A DNA stretch of 64,000 bases from Sinotaia quadrata (lineage: Eukaryota > Mollusca > Gastropoda > Architaenioglossa > Viviparidae). The notes beneath the pieces are model-generated. The model saw only the letters and a list, made by a program, of their open reading frames with translations, was not told the origin of the DNA and searched no databases. Every line of letters starts with the position of its first letter. The stretch's first letter is position 1. The translations under genes and the position numbers were made by a program. Shown in pieces: positions 63,870 to 64,000 of this stretch. Where the stretch lies: the NCBI GenBank assembly GCA_028829895.1, contig CM054181.1, forward strand, positions 29,224,357 through 29,288,356, in the 5' to 3' direction.

Positions 63870-64000
63870 TAATTACTATACCGCTCTGCGGTAATGTGAC
63901 TTGTTACCATTACTATACAGTATACAGCTTTGGGGTAATGTGATGTGTTACAATTACTATACCGCTCTGCGGTAATGTGACTTGTTACCATTACTATACA
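63870..64000. repeat. ~37-45-bp tandem repeat running off the right end
   Basis: Unit ATTACTATACCGCTCTGCGG followed by TAATGTGACTTGTTACC. Three copies plus the start of a fourth; the middle copy is a variant (ACAGCTTTGGGG). Its full extent is unknown because the window ends. Confidence 0.9.

Overview
This is a eukaryotic, strongly A+T-rich window dominated by introns and intergenic DNA. It carries two conserved animal genes in tail-to-tail orientation. The spliced structure, long introns, decayed LINEs, hAT-type MITEs and very dense minisatellites and CA/GT microsatellites fit an invertebrate metazoan. I lean towards a mollusc, possibly a cephalopod, but that is an inference from repeat style and not from a diagnostic gene.

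Left third (1-9.6 kb). A broken, internally deleted copy of a dispersed repeat-family ORF sits at the left edge on the minus strand. Next comes the plus-strand orthologue of the small acidic protein gene SMAP (human C11orf58). It has four coding exons (1993-2073, 4415-4501, 6399-6456, 9041-9477) that join in frame into about 220 residues. Its introns hold a decayed LINE 3' part (3163-4330, minus) and two non-autonomous hAT elements with 8-bp target duplications.

Middle (9.6-21.9 kb). This is the intergenic space between the two gene tails. I see no gene in it, only a series of unrelated minisatellites and one long hairpin.

Right two thirds (21.9-48.9 kb, minus strand). Here lies the orthologue of serine/threonine kinase 33 (STK33). 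Twelve coding exons with clean GT/AG borders and matching phases give a protein of about 468 residues. The invariant kinase motifs are intact (GQGSFG, WAIK, HRDLKLEN, DFG, APE). Its introns contain a decayed LINE (23.9-25.2 kb), a third hAT MITE (44.3 kb), an 0.84-kb LTR-like insertion that splits a minisatellite (36.5-37.4 kb), and about fifteen different tandem-repeat families.

Upstream of STK33 (48.9-64 kb). No coding gene is recognised. A CpG-richer segment around 54.7-55.5 kb has a good minus-strand splice donor and is the best candidate for the STK33 promoter and 5' noncoding exon. The rest is AT-rich DNA with more minisatellites, one with higher-order structure (58.8-59.2 kb), and an array running off the right end.

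I found no bacterial, CRISPR or defence-type system. The most unusual property is the number of independent short minisatellite families packed into one locus. One ends about 10 bp from a kinase-gene splice donor.
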